Below, one piece after another: positions 41,331 to 53,110 of a DNA stretch of 64,000 bases (the stretch's first letter is position 1; each line of letters starts with the position of its first letter). The stretch comes from Agapetus fuscipes (lineage: Eukaryota > Arthropoda > Insecta > Trichoptera > Glossosomatidae). The notes beneath the pieces are model-generated. The model was not told the DNA's origin. It was given only the letters and a program-made list of their open reading frames with translations, and made no database searches. The stretch lies in assembly GCA_951799405.1 (NCBI GenBank), contig OX637334.1, positions 6,262,001 through 6,326,000 of the forward strand, written 5' to 3'. Made by a program: the position numbers and the translations under genes.

Positions 41331-42005
41331 ACATAGCATGAATAAAGCATAAACATAGAACATTGAGGTGTCGGATACAGCTTTAAGCCATATAATGAAA
41401 CTTGTTAACGGACTCCATTTTGCGGTGGCATGTTTAAAGGCATAGCACAAGTATCGCATGAGCAAAGCATGAATATAGCCTGAGCATGAGCAGAGAAGAG
41501 TATGAGCATAGCGTGATAATAGCATGAGCATATCGTGAGCATAGCGTGAGCATAGCGTAAGTGTAGCGCTAGCATAGTGCGAGTATAGCATAAGCATAGC
41601 ATGAGCATAGCATGACCATAGCGTGAATATAGCGCGAATATAGTATAAACATAGCATAAGCATAGCGTGAATATAGCATAAACATAGCATGAGCATAAAT
41701 AGTATGAGCATAGCATAAACATAGCATGAGCATATTATGAACATAGCATGAGCATATTATGAACATAGCATGAGCATATTATGAACATAGCATGAGCTTA
41801 GCATAAATCAACATAGTATAAGCATAGCATGAGCATAGCATGAGCATAGCGGGAGTATAGCCTAAACATAGCGTAAGCATATCATCAGCATAGCATGAGC
41901 ATAGTATGAGCATAGCACGAGCATAGCGTGAGCAAAGAATAAGCATAGCGTGAGCATAGCATGAGAATAACATTAGCATAGAATGACCAAAGCTTGAGCA
42001 AAACT
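41331..42005 (+). repeat. 12-bp satellite (AGCATGAGCAT-like)
   Basis: About 50 degenerate copies of a ~12-bp word built on 'catagcatgag'. Because 12 is a multiple of 3, it keeps frames open on the minus strand and makes artificial Cys/Met/Leu/Tyr-rich ORFs. Several longer phrases ('gagcatattatgaacatagc') repeat at 24 bp. Confidence 0.92.
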
Positions 42006-42010
42006 TGAAT

Positions 42011-42432
42011 AAAGCTGAAAACACATTAGTTTTGCATAAAAAGGTGAAGAACTTTGTTCTTGGCCGTGCTGATAGACTCAATTGTGCTAAGGTATAAACA
42101 TTAGCATGTCAAAAATATACTTCGAATAAAGCATGAATAAACCTTAATATCGTCTTATGGCATCTGTTGCTTAGGGCTTAATCTTTCGTCAAATGGCCTG
42201 ACTGGGCTCGAAAAAGAGTTTTTTTTTTTTTTTAAACATACGCCATTCAAATTATTATCAACGTCTTGTCCTGACTTCCATAGCGCCGACATAAGACTCA
42301 ACAGCGTTACACTTTATAAACTTAACAAAAAAAAGTATTTGAAAAGTATAGAAGTAAAGTTAAAAAAAAAAAAACTCCAATGAGGTCAATGGCTAAGCCA
42401 TGGACCCTACATAGGGTGCGCCTAACCGCTAT
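42011..42432. other. No recognised feature
   Basis: Two long homopolymer runs (T at ~42.22 kb, A at ~42.36 kb), otherwise unassigned. Confidence 0.4.
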
Positions 42433-43070
42433 GTAGTTAGGGGCAATATATGGTCCGGTTCCATGTTAGAACGACACAGTGACAAAACGACACGTGACAG
42501 AATGACACGACAGAATAACACATGACAGAACAACACATGACAAAACATCACAATGACAAGGCTTCACATGACAAAATATCAGTGGCAAAACATCACAGGG
42601 AAGAACATTACAATGGTAAAACACCACAAGATAAGGTGTTTGTGATGTTTTGTCATGTGATGTTTTTTAATGTGCCGTTTATGGTATGTTCTGTTGAATG
42701 ACAAATATAAAATTACATGAAAAAACTTCACTATAACAAGACATCACAATATAAGATTTTGCGATGTTTTGTCATGTGATGTATTTCATGGTGTGTTCTG
42801 TTTTAGGTATGTGAGGTTTTGCCATGTGATGTTTTTTCCTTGTGCTATTCTGTCATAGTGTTTTATTTTCTGTATTGTTTTGTCATAGAGATGTTTTATC
42901 ATGTCATGTACTGTCATTGTGATGTTCTGTCATGTGTTGTTCCGTCATGTGTCGTTTTGTCATGTGTTGTTCTGTCATGTATAGTTTTGTAATGTGTCGC
43001 TATGTCATGTATCGTCTTGTCCCTGTGCCGGTCTAACCTGTCACCGTAGTTAGGGACATTATATGGTCCG
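42433..43070. mobile_element. Large fold-back element built from GACAAAACATCAC-like words
   Basis: The left half consists of 'gacaaaacatcac/gacagaacaacac' words, the right half of their reverse complements ('tgatgttttgtcatgtg'). The tips form 'ccatgttagaacgacacag' against 'ccggtctaacctgtc'. The whole is flanked by 25-bp direct repeats starting GTAGTTAGGG at 42433 and 43046 with three mismatches. Confidence 0.75.
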
Positions 43071-43311
43071 TGTGTCCCTACACATAAATCCCAAATTTCC
43101 TTTTTAAAACTGGCGGGCGTGAGCGATTTTTTTTTCGTTGCCTTCGCGTATCCGGCAGCCTCGCCAAATTGGACGTAAGTTATACAAAATGCTACAAAAA
43201 AAATGTATGAGAAATACGTGTCCCGGTTTTGAGCTTGAAAATTATGGAGGCCCTAAATTTAATGTTATTTTACAGGACAAAATGAAAACGAGTATTTTTT
43301 TCTCGCAATGA

Positions 43312-43380
43312 ATGGAATGAGGCTGACCATTCATAGTGTAAAAAATGTTTCAAAGAAACGCAGCAAGAGTTAGACATTCG
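43312..43380 (-). repeat. 262-bp monomer fragment
   Basis: 'gaatgaggctgaccattc' to 'gcagcaagagtta'. Confidence 0.5.
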
Positions 43381-43539
43381 GTTTTATTCATACACAGAAA
43401 ATCCATAGCTCAACTGCCGCCAAACATCAATTTTCCATACAAAAAAAATATGATCCATAGACTAGCTGTGGATCAAATGCTTTATGAATAGCACTGATAA
43501 TATTTATTTGCAGTTCAGTCCAAGTGCTTTTTGATTCCC

Positions 43540-43795
43540 ATCTATTATCTAAATTCTATGTTGCAAAGATACATTACCTTAAAAACTCATATTGAATGCA
43601 TACCCACAAACAGACATGTGTAAGTTCGCGCTTACAAATGCTGAATGTGTACTTACAAAATAAAATCGAAAACCAAACAAATGAATATAAGCTCTGCAAC
43701 TTTTGCCGACCTTCCCTGACACAGGGGTGATATTAGCAAATTGAACCATTATTACAATACAGGTGGTCAGCCTCATACCAACCTATAAGTCAAGG
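43540..43795 (+). repeat. Solo 262-bp monomer, full length
   Basis: From 'ctattatctaaattctatg' to 'caacctataagtcaagg'. Confidence 0.8.
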
Positions 43796-43844
43796 AATAA
43801 GCCCTGCATCACTCGTGTTTTTGTTAAAAAAGTAGCCTGACTGA

Positions 43845-43975
43845 TATTTTGGTATGAGGCTTACCACCTTTACTTTAAAAAAATATTCGCTATACCAATG
43901 CTTAGGTAAAGTCGGCAAGTTATATTCATTTAGAATTCGTTTTTTTTTTTTGGAATACATACAGCATTATATGCA
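43845..43975 (-). repeat. 262-bp monomer fragment
   Basis: 'ggtatgaggcttaccacc' to 'ttcgtttttttt'. Confidence 0.55.
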
Positions 43976-44033
43976 ATTTTTTTATGTTAGTTTTTTATGT
44001 AATCAATATCGTGTGTGAAAATAAAACAATTGA

Positions 44034-44349
44034 TCGGTCCGTAGCTCAGTGGTAACACTGCGGACTCTGAATGGGAAGGTTGTGGGTTCGAATCCCGGCG
44101 GAGCACAAAAAATATACCATTTATATTTTCAAATTTGCTCTTCGCTGGGTTGAAAAATTCATAAACCTTTACCAATGACCGGTCACCAAAGGTTTATACA
44201 GCCTTACAGCAACTGGGTCTTGCTTGAGACTTGGCGCTTTGTAGCGATGACCGAGCTCGTACACCTCTGCGGCACTACAACAAGTGTCATAGACCCCTAG
44301 AGTCTCTATAATCTAGGGAGTCTCCCGCACAGGATTTTTTTAAAAAAAA
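44034..44349 (+). mobile_element. SINE family B, full length, well preserved
   Basis: tRNA-like head GGTCCGTAGCTCAGTGGTAA to GGGTTCGAATCCCGGCGGAG with ACTCTGAAT in the anticodon region, reminiscent of tRNA-Gln(CUG). Then all family blocks and a poly-A tail at 44342. Best copy in the window. Confidence 0.92.
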
Positions 44350-44394
44350 CATTGTTTTAATCAGAAATTAGTTTTTTTTAAATACATAAAATTA

Positions 44395-44490
44395 ATTTTA
44401 TGTAAGTGTCGGAACTTGCACCTATCTGCTTGTGGGCATACGTTAAATAATAATCTGAAATGTTAATATATCTTTGCAGCTTAGACATAG
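44395..44490 (-). repeat. 262-bp monomer fragment
   Basis: 'tatctgcttgtgggcata' to 'tatatctttgcagctta'. Confidence 0.6.
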
Positions 44491-44984
44491 ACAATACACT
44501 CATTGTACGGGTATACTAAGTCAGTTATTTTTGTTTCACATTTGTGCAATAAAATCCACATCAGCTGAAAAATCTATAGCTGGCCAAACATTTCAACGAC
44601 ATACAGGTAAAAGTGACCAAGTCACAAGTCACTTGGGAGAGTTCAGAACAAGCTGTGTATCACTAACAAGTAGAGCCCCCGCGTCCAAGGGGCCCCCAAG
44701 ACGTTTTATAAAAATATTCTTAAATAACTTTTTCTTACTCTCGTTTTTATGGTAGGCGAGGATGAAGGGATGGGAGGGACTATGTCTTCTTGCTTACAAG
44801 AAGGGAGTTGGGATCCCTCATGACTTTCCCCGCACCAGGGCCCCCAGTGGTCTTAACCCGGGCCTGACTGTACTTTTATCAAAGACCACCTTATAGCAAA
44901 TGAGTCTTGATTGAGAAATATGCCCAACTAGTGATGATCAAGCATATTGTAGAGGGCTCTTGATTGTAAGTAAGGTCGACAGTG
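44491..44984. other. Mostly unassigned
   Basis: 44.87-44.95 kb has a worn SINE-B piece ('ttatagcaaatgagtcttga'). A 93-codon ORF at 44474 has no domain. Confidence 0.4.
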
Positions 44985-45300
44985 CAGTTGGTAGAGTGCT
45001 TGCATTCCATGCATAAGAGCTCGGGTCTGAATCCCACCGAGGGTGTCAGAAAGAATTTTCCCTTTTAGTGTTTATTTCAAACCCAAAATAAAATACTTAA
45101 AACATGATTATGTGAGAGCTGTTTAAAATATTTTCAAAATCAATTTCTAACATTCATAAGACACATTGGTCCAGTACCTACACAATTAAACATTGCTCAC
45201 GTGAAATTAAATAATCTGTTATGGACAATACTACATGCAGTCCCTCCGTGGACAACGCGGTAAGAAGTTGCTTAATGTGTACAACATAATTGCGTTGCTT
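44985..45300 (+). mobile_element. SINE family A interrupted by a MITE-C piece
   Basis: Head 'cagttggtagagtgcttgca' and body to 'aaataaaatactt', then foreign sequence 45107-45215, then the SINE 3' part ('tccgtggacaacgcggtaag'). Confidence 0.7.
45107..45215 (-). mobile_element. MITE family C, partial
   Basis: 'aaacatgattatgtgagag' and 'cataagacacattggtcc' to 'attgctcacgtgaa', collinear with copy 1 at 21.95-22.04 kb. Both ends missing. Confidence 0.6.
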
Positions 45301-45404
45301 TCAGAATGTGACTAAGTTTCTAAAACGCAAAATATTAAATCTCCAACAAAGCACGAAGGTTGGTTCTACCATTTGCACTTCTTTTTCCTTCATTTTTTTC
45401 ACTT

Positions 45405-45703
45405 TCAGTCAATAGCTCTGTTGGTTGAATGTTTGCGTTCCATGTCAGAGGGTTAGAATTTAATCCCGCCTAAAGAGTCTCGGAAATGATTTCCCGTTTC
45501 CAAGGTTCACTAAGCCTTCACAAGAAATGAGAACCAGCTCCTTCGGGAAAAGTTGGATAAGCTCCAACCTTCAAGTGAAATGGTTTGCGTAAGGCTGGCT
45601 CAGTTACATCTGGAAATAAATCCACATGCCACATGCATAGTGTAAACCTTTTGAGCATAGTGCGGCGGAAGCTGCACGATATATGCTGCTTAGTTGCATG
45701 TTA
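45405..45703 (+). mobile_element. SINE family A, diverged
   Basis: Head 'agtcaatagctctgttgg', body 'cactaagccttcacaagaaa', 3' block 'gaagctgcacgatatatgc'. Confidence 0.75.
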
Positions 45704-45854
45704 CGTTCACTTCAGTATCTTGGTCAAAATATTGCAAATTTCAAAGTACTTAACTCTTTCCACTTTCTCGATGTTTAAACTCTTTAACTGAAAGCATGCT
45801 CCAGAATTATCTAATTGTCTAAATATGATTCATATAGTTTTGTTTACAATTACA

Positions 45855-46215
45855 AATCTCCTGTCTCAATTCTAAGATTGGCTTGCTTCCAATGTTCATT
45901 AATCATTGTTGTCATTCTCCCCTATTTATGGTGATCTGTTTGAGCTTTTCTTGGGATAAACAGCACATATCTTTCAATATATCCTGAAGAAACTCTCGGC
46001 GTGGTCATCCTCAGGCATTTGTCCCCTTGATCACCCCCTTATTTATGGTATGGAAGAGACCTTCCAGGCGTTTTTTTTTATATTTTTCATGCTTACATTT
46101 ATAATAAGGTCCAATTCATATCCAGCTATATCTACCTTTCTCAGTAGTTCTTGGAGGTATGGTATACTCTCTGCCAAAATTATGGTGTCTTCAGCATTGC
46201 GTATGTTGTTAATCA
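45855..46215 (-). pseudogene. LINE RT fragment with ruined YADD
   Basis: The minus strand from 46215 reads 'INNIRNAEDTIILAESIPYL' then QELLRKVDIAGYELDL. This is the RT palm region in which Y-A-D-D has become N-A-E-D. Further left comes the antisense of a tail like that at 37.98-38.2 kb. Internal deletion. Confidence 0.65.
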
Positions 46216-47317
46216 CAGCACCATTAACTTATACTCTATTAGAAATTTCAAGAGATTCAGAGGAAAGTAACCCTCACCAAAAAGATCATTCACATTTAAC
46301 TGGTCTTTAATTTGTATAACAAGTAGCTTTGATTGTAATTCCAAAGTGTCTTGACATGTTTTCCAGTTTTGATGTTTCTTTTTAATACAGGCGTTATTAC
46401 CGAGAAAAAACTTCCGCCGAACCTTCTTATTTGTTATCATGCACTTCTGAACCAAAAACCATTATAATCCATCATTCGAGTTATTAAATTTTTATTTTTT
46501 TTCGTCCTCTCGGCAGTTAGAACTTTTGTTAGTGTGCCGATTTCAATTGACAATTCAACAAACTTCAAATAAACACAATGCCTTTATTTGTAGATGGACA
46601 ACCTAAATATAATGTGTTAAAGATTCACACAAGTTAACTTCATATATAACACTTATTTTCACTAAAAAACCGACCCGATTTATACTTTATTATTCTTTAA
46701 ACGAAAACGACTTCCAACCATTCTTCCAACTCAATATTTTGACAACAATGCAACTGTCAAAACACGTCACAGCGTCCTAGGATAACTACCAACATGTACA
46801 AGAGTATGATCGTTTCAGTTTTTTTCGTAAATTCAAAACAGCAATAAACACTGCTCTTTCTTACTTAAAATCCTTTAAATAAACAGTTTATGGATACCGA
46901 ATTATATTTAAAAATTTGAAAGAGCACTTTAAGTGCATTTATGATGTTTTTTAGTAAATATGCATTGAATTGCGACATACCTTGCACTTTTATCGTTAGA
47001 TATAAATCAGTCATGTACCTCTTCAATTTCATGAGCTCCTGGTATCCGTGACGTCACTTCAGGTCGACGCTGATTGGATGTTAAAATGTCAACAAACCAG
47101 CGTCCTCCGACAAACCACTAGTATGAACGTAACAATTTATATTTTACTAAAAAAAACATTAATAATACTACTTACTTATTATTACTTTCTTTTAAAATAT
47201 TTTGTTATTGCTTACTGAATTTAATTAAGATTTTTAAATGCATAATTTAACGTTATACCTATTGATATTATGAATGAAATGAAATACACTACAGGCTTAC
47301 CTTGTGATATTTCCTTA
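46216..47317. other. No recognised feature
   Basis: About 1.1 kb without assignable sequence. Small ORFs only. Confidence 0.4.
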
Positions 47318-47491
47318 TGGGGCGTCCACACGCTTGCCAACCATTCACAAGTCAAGCGCACAGTGTGTCGTCTAGAACATGCTAGCTGGACAAAAATTTG
47401 TCTAATGGACTAATTTTGTCCAGCTAGCATGTTCTAGACGACACACTGTGCGCTTGACTTGTGAATGGTTGGCAAGCGTGTGGACGCCCCA
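47318..47491. mobile_element. Perfect-hairpin MITE with TTA target duplication
   Basis: Perfect arms of about 78 bp, 18-nt loop. Tips TGGGGCGTCCAC...GTGGACGCCCCA, flanked on both sides by TTA (47315-47317, 47492-47494). TTA duplication is typical of PIF/Harbinger-like elements; assignment is inferred. No mismatch between arms, so a very recent insertion. Confidence 0.88.
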
Positions 47492-47944
47492 TTAGAAATA
47501 AATCTTTCACTTACCTCCTCATATTTCATGTGCTCCGGGTATCCGTGAGGTTATTTTAGTTAGCATTTATGCCCCACAGGTGTCGATGTCTAATTGCTTG
47601 TATGGATTATTTCTTCATCCTTTATTATATTACCCTTCGTCGTCGTCATTCGTCGTCGAGTTTCGATTTTCAAAATCAATGCCATCACAGCAGATGAAAC
47701 ACATTCATGCTCTATAGCAAATTAATTTTTGTATATATGCTGCAATGCGGCGAGCTTACGCGTGTGTGTTTAGAAATGTATGAAAACTTTTAGGAATTAA
47801 TCTGTTTGTTCATACTAAAAATGTATGGAACAATATTGACATCTAGCGGCAAAACGTAAAAGTTTTTTTTACATTTTCTTTTATTTCATGCAAATTAAAA
47901 ATAAAAAAAAAGCCAAATAAAAATGGATTTCAATCTGTAATCTA

Positions 47945-50900
47945 AGTTGCAAACATATATAACATTTGAGATTCATATTACATGCATTCTTACGAGCAGA
48001 CATGTATAAGTTCTAATCTAATCTAATCTAAGCTGCAAAGATATATATCATTTAAGATTTATATTAAATGCATTCCCACAAGCAGATATGTATAAGTTCC
48101 CGCTTACATATGCTGCATGTGTACTTACAACATAACAGCCCATTCCAAATGAACATAAGCCCTGCAACTCTTGCCAACCTTCCCTGAAACAAAGGTGAAT
48201 TTGCAAAGTAAACCATTTTTTAAAGTATGGGTGGTCAGCCTCATACCAACCTATAAGTCAAGAAAATTATTTTGTGTATTTCTTTACATAATCTAAGTTG
48301 CAAAGATACATACCATTTAAGATTCATATTAAATGCATTCCCACACGCAGACAGGTACAATTAGTTCACGCTTACAAATGCCCAATGTGGACTTGCAAAA
48401 TAAAAAAACTAATCTCAAATGAACATAAGCCCTGCAACTTTTGCCGACTTTTCCTCAAACAGAGATACAATTTGCATGGTAAACCATTGCTTACAGTATG
48501 GGTGGTCAGCCACATACTAACCTTTTAGTCAAGGAAATTATTTTGTTTAGTTCTATAATCTAAGTTGCAAAGATACATACCATTTGAGATTCATATTAAA
48601 TGCATTCCCACAAGCAGACAGGTACAAGTTCACGCTTACAAATGCCCAATGTGGACTTGCAAAATAAAAAAAACTAATCTCAAATGAACATAAGCCCTGC
48701 AACTCTTGCCGACTTTTCCTCAAACAGAGATAAAATTTGCATTGTGAACCATTGCTTACAGTATGGGTGGTCAGCCACATACTAACCTTTTAGTCAAGGA
48801 AATTATTTTGTTTAGTTCATTAATCTAAGTTGCAAAGATACATACCATTTGAGATTCATATTAAATGCATTCCCACAAGCAGACAGGTATAAGTTCGCGC
48901 TTACAAATGCCCCATGTGGACTTATAAAATAAAAAACTAATCTCAAATGAACATAAGCCCTGCAACTCTTGCCGACTTTTCCTCAAACAGAGATAAAATT
49001 TTCATTGTAAACCATTCTTACAGTATGGGTGGTCAGCCACATACTAACCTATAAGTCAAGGAAATTATTTTATTAAGTTCTATAATCTAAGTTGCAAAGA
49101 TACATACCATTTGAGATTCATATTAAATGCATTCCCACAAGCAGACAGGTATAAGTTCGCGCTTACAAATGCCCCATGTGGACTTATAAAATAAAAAACT
49201 AATCTCAAATGAACATAAGCCCTGCAACTCTTGCCGACTTTTCCTCAAACAGAGATAAAATTTTCATTGTAAACCATTCTTACAGTATGGGTGGTCAGCC
49301 ACATACTAACCTATAAGTCAAGGAAATTATTTTATTAAGTTCTATAATCTAAGTTGCAAAGATACATACCATTTGAGATTCATATTAAATGCATTCCCAC
49401 ACGCAGACAGGTACAAGTTCACGCTTACAAATGCCCAATGTGGACTTGCAAAATAAAAAAACTAATCTCAAATGAACATAAGCCCTGCAACTTTTGCCGA
49501 CTTTTCCTCAAACAGAGATAAAATTTGCATGGTAAACCATTGCTTACAGTATGGGTGGTCAGCCACATACTAACCTTTTAGTCAAGGAAATTATTTTGTT
49601 TAGTTCTATAATCTAAGTTGCAAAAATACATACCATTTGAGATTCATATTAAATGCATTCCCACAAGCAGACAGGTACAAGTTCACGCTTACAAATGCCC
49701 AATGTGGACTTGCAAAATAAAAAAAACTAATCTCAAATGAACATAAGCCCTGCAACTCTTGCCGACTTTTCCTCAAACAGAGATAAAATTTGCATTGTGA
49801 ACCATTGCTTATAGTATGGGTGGTCAGCCACATACTAACCTTTTAGTCAAGGAAATTATTTTGTTTAGTTCATTAATCTAAGTTGCAAAGATACATACCA
49901 TTTGAGATTCATATTAAATGCATTCCCACAAGCAGACAGGTATAAGTACGCGCTTACAAATGCCCCATGTGGACTTATAAAATAAAAAACTAATCTCAAA
50001 TGAACATAAGCCCTGCAACTCTTGCCGACTTTTCCTCAAACAGAGATAAAATTTGCATTGTGAACCATTGCTTACAGTATGGGTGGTCAGCCACATACTA
50101 ACCTTTTAGTCAAGGAAATTATTTTGTTTAGTTCTTTAATCTAAGTTGCAAAGATACATACCATTTGAGATTCATATTAAATGCATTCCCACAAGCAGAC
50201 AGGTATAAGTTCGCGCTTACAAATGCCCCATGTGGACTTATAAAATAAAAAACTAATCTCAAATGAACATAAGCCCTGCAACTCTTGCCGACTTTTCCTC
50301 AAACAGAGATAAAATTTGCATGGTAAACCATTGCTTACAGTATGGGTGGTCAGCCACATACTAACCTTTTAGTCAAGGAAATTATTTTGTTTAGTTCTAT
50401 AATCTAAGTTGCAAAAATACATACCATTTGAGATTCATATTAAATGCATTCCCACAAGCAGACAGGTACAAGTTCACGCTTACAAATGCCCAATGTGGAC
50501 TTGCAAAATAAAAAAAACTAATCTCAAATGAACATAAGCCCTGCAACTCTTGCCGACTTTTCCTCAAACAGAGATAAAATTTGCATTGTGAACCATTGCT
50601 TATAGTATGGGTGGTCAGCCACATACTAACCTTTTAGTCAAGGAAATTATTTTGTTTAGTTCATTAATCTAAGTTGCAAAGATACATACCATTTGAGATT
50701 CATATTAAATGCATTCCCACAAGCAGACAGGTATAAGTACGCGCTTACAAATGCCCCATGTGGACTTATAAAATAAAAAACTAATCTCAAATGAACATAA
50801 GCCCTGCAACTCTTGCCGACTTTTCCTCAAACAGAGATAAAATTTGCATTGTGAACCATTGCTTACAGTATGGGTGGTCAGCCACATACTAACCTTTTAG

Positions 50901-51400
50901 TCAAGGAAATTATTTTGTTTAGTTCTTTAATCTAAGTTGCAAAGATACATACCATTTGAGATTCATATTAAATGCATTCCCACAAGCAGACAGGTATAAG
51001 TTCGCGCTTACAAATGCCCCATGTGGACTTATAAAATAAAAAACTAATCTCAAATGAACATAAGCCCTGCAACTCTTGCCGACTTTTCCTCAAACAGATA
51101 AAATTTTCATTGTAAACCATTCTTACAGTATGGGTGGTCAGCCACATACTAACCTATAAGTCAAGGAAATTATTTTGTTAAGTTCTATAATCTAAGTTGC
51201 AAAGATACATACCAATCGAGATTCATATTAAATGCATTCTCACAAGCAGACATTTATAAGTTCGCGCTTACACATAATGCATGTTGACTTCCAACATAAA
51301 AACCCAATCTCAAATTAATATAAGCCCTGCAACTCTTGCCAATCTTCCCTGAAACACAGCTGAAATCTTCAAAGTGAACCATTTTTTAAACTATGGGTGG
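47945..51400 (+). repeat. 262-bp satellite array inside Helitron copy 2
   Basis: 'aagttgcaaagata' recurs at about 48032, 48297, 48564, 48829, 49091, 49353, 49617, 49882, 50145, 50408, 50673, 50936 and 51196, i.e. steps of 260-267 bp. The first unit is cut to 87 bp, the outermost ones are more diverged and the central ones nearly identical, as expected for amplification from the middle. Confidence 0.95.
49617..51195 (+). repeat. 791-bp higher-order repeat (three monomers, twice)
   Basis: Units at 49617, 49882 and 50145 reappear at 50408, 50673 and 50936, each exactly 791 bp later. They share private variants such as 'gcaaaaatacata' and 'gcttatagtatggg' in the first unit and 'ataagtacgcgc' in the second. 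Confidence 0.9.
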
Positions 51401-51539
51401 TCGATTTTCTTTTACAAAGGCTGCATGTTTTTATTTTACATGTTTTCCGAATTTTAACGCGAGGAAACTATGCGCAATATACACATTCACCAAATGTTAA
51501 GGGGTTGGGCTGCGTAGCAGCCAGGGGCAACGCCCCTAG

Positions 51540-52089
51540 TGATTAATAATTTCCATTAGGTTGTTTTAGTTCAAAAGTGATACACAGATGTCAATACTTG
51601 CAGTAATTTTTGTCACTTTATCTATTCAAGTTTTATTTACGCCTAGTTAGGTTACTCTAGGTACTTGTAAAGAAAAATACACGGATGTCAATGAATTATT
51701 GCAAATTTTATCTTTAACGTCCATCGACTTCTGACATCCATGAAGTTCTTCGTTTACTGCCACTTAAATCTAAGATTGACGATCATCTTACCTGTTTTTT
51801 CTTTAGATGCTGCAGCCCCAAATAGGCTTTGGTGCTATTATCAGAAGGTTTCATACTATACTCTTTTATGATCTAGGATTTACTCTTGAATCAGATATTA
51901 GCCTTTTTTAAGTTTCTTAATGCTTCTTTTTTTTGTACAGTAATAAAGGACTAATAATTTTTCAAATTAATAATCTATATTTTGTCAAAATTACTTAATT
52001 CGATACATTCTGCATGTGTAAACCAAAAAAAGGTTAAATAAAAATGTATCTTCATTTAACAAAAAAAACCCTCTACCACTATCTATCGA
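51540..52089. other. No recognised feature
   Basis: Right flank of Helitron copy 2. Confidence 0.4.
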
Positions 52090-52165
52090 CGAGATTTGCA
52101 CACACATGCAACATGTATAAGCACGTATCTGTTTGTGGGCATGCATTAAATACGAATTGGTTATC
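52090..52165 (-). repeat. 262-bp monomer fragment
   Basis: 'catgcaacatgtataagc' to 'gggcatgcattaaatacg'. Confidence 0.55.
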
Positions 52166-52442
52166 TTTAACTAAAGATTCCACACTTAGTCACTTCTCCC
52201 GATGCGTAGTCGATATATCTAAGTATATACAATCATTTTCACATTTTCCTTTGAACTTTCTACACCCGCCCGGTATGATATTGGCTCTGGCTTCCCATCG
52301 GAAGGTGTGCTGGGGAAACGTACCAACTTTTGCCAACATCTGCTGCTGCCGGAGAAAGTTTCTCTCCTTGTGGCGAGGGAGATTTGATTTGTTTTTCCCA
52401 CTGCACTCTCTACAGCAATGGTCTTTAACCGGTGGTCCGTCG

Positions 52443-52885
52443 ATCTAATCTAATCTTATCTAAGTTGCAAAGATATATTATTCAAATTAAATGCATGCTC
52501 ACATAAACAGACACGTGTAAGTTTGCACTTACAAATGCTGCATTTTTTTTTAAAATAGATTTGTGGAAGGAATGTAATCCACCAACCTATTTTGCCTGTC
52601 CAGTTGTCTTCATGCGAAAGCAGAAGCTTGTGTGCATGCAACGGCATCTGTTGAACCAGGGTCGAAGTTATCGTCGCGGGATTCGAACCAACGTTATCCG
52701 GTTCCAAATAACCTGACTTGATCCCGCGGCCATAACACCGACGAATGTGTACTTACAATTCAAAAACCAAACCTCAAATGAACTTTTGCCGACCTTCTCT
52801 GAAACAGGAAAGTACATTGGCAAAGTGAACCATTTTTACAGTAGGTATTCTCATTTGCAGGAGGTCAGCCTCATAACAACATTTT
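52443..52885 (+). repeat. 262-bp monomer split by a SINE
   Basis: 52443-52545 and 52746-52885 together make one monomer. The sequence between is foreign. Confidence 0.75.
52546..52745 (-). mobile_element. Third tRNA-derived SINE (family D)
   Basis: On the minus strand: CGTCGGTGTTATGGCCGCGG, then GGTTCGAATCCCGCGACGAT (B box), a ~100-bp body and an A-rich 3' end (poly-T at 52546 on +). Only one copy seen here. Confidence 0.65.
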
Positions 52886-52899
52886 AGTAAAGGAATATA

Positions 52900-53110
52900 A
52901 TCTTTAATCTTAGTTGCAAAGATATATTACATTTATGATTCATATTAAGTGCATGCCCACAAGCAGACACGTACGAGTATAAATTCACGCTTACACATAC
53001 CGAATGTGAACTCACAACATAAAAAAACAAATCTCAAATGAACACAAGCCCTTCAACTCTTACCGACCTTCTCTGAAACAGAAGTAGCAATGACAAAGTG
53101 AATCATGATC
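52900..53110 (+). repeat. Solo 262-bp monomer
   Basis: 'taatcttagttgcaaagat' to 'gacaaagtgaatcatgat'. Confidence 0.75.

Larger units (their letters stand above)
47618..51539 (+). mobile_element. Helitron-like non-autonomous element, copy 2
   Basis: Starts TCCTTTATTATATTACCC after an A and ends CGCCCCTAG before a T. The 5' module (47618-47944) and the 3' module (51360-51539), with hairpins at 51508-51522 and 51523-51537, match copy 1 almost base for base in the opposite orientation. The element is 3.9 kb against 2.7 kb, the difference being the number of satellite units. No protein is encoded, so Rep/helicase would have to come from elsewhere. Confidence 0.72.

Noticed and set aside
41280..42081. 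Minus-strand ORFs rich in Cys, Met, Leu and Tyr
   Set aside because: Produced by the 12-bp satellite, whose period is a multiple of three.
44034..44110. Functional tRNA-Gln-like gene
   Set aside because: The tRNA-like head is followed by the SINE-B body in every copy and its arms do not pair fully.
48553..50887. Repeated 60-75 codon ORFs beginning Met-Trp-Leu-Thr-Thr-His
   Set aside because: Each is one frame of a 262-bp satellite unit; differences between units are not codon-patterned and the frames break by indels.
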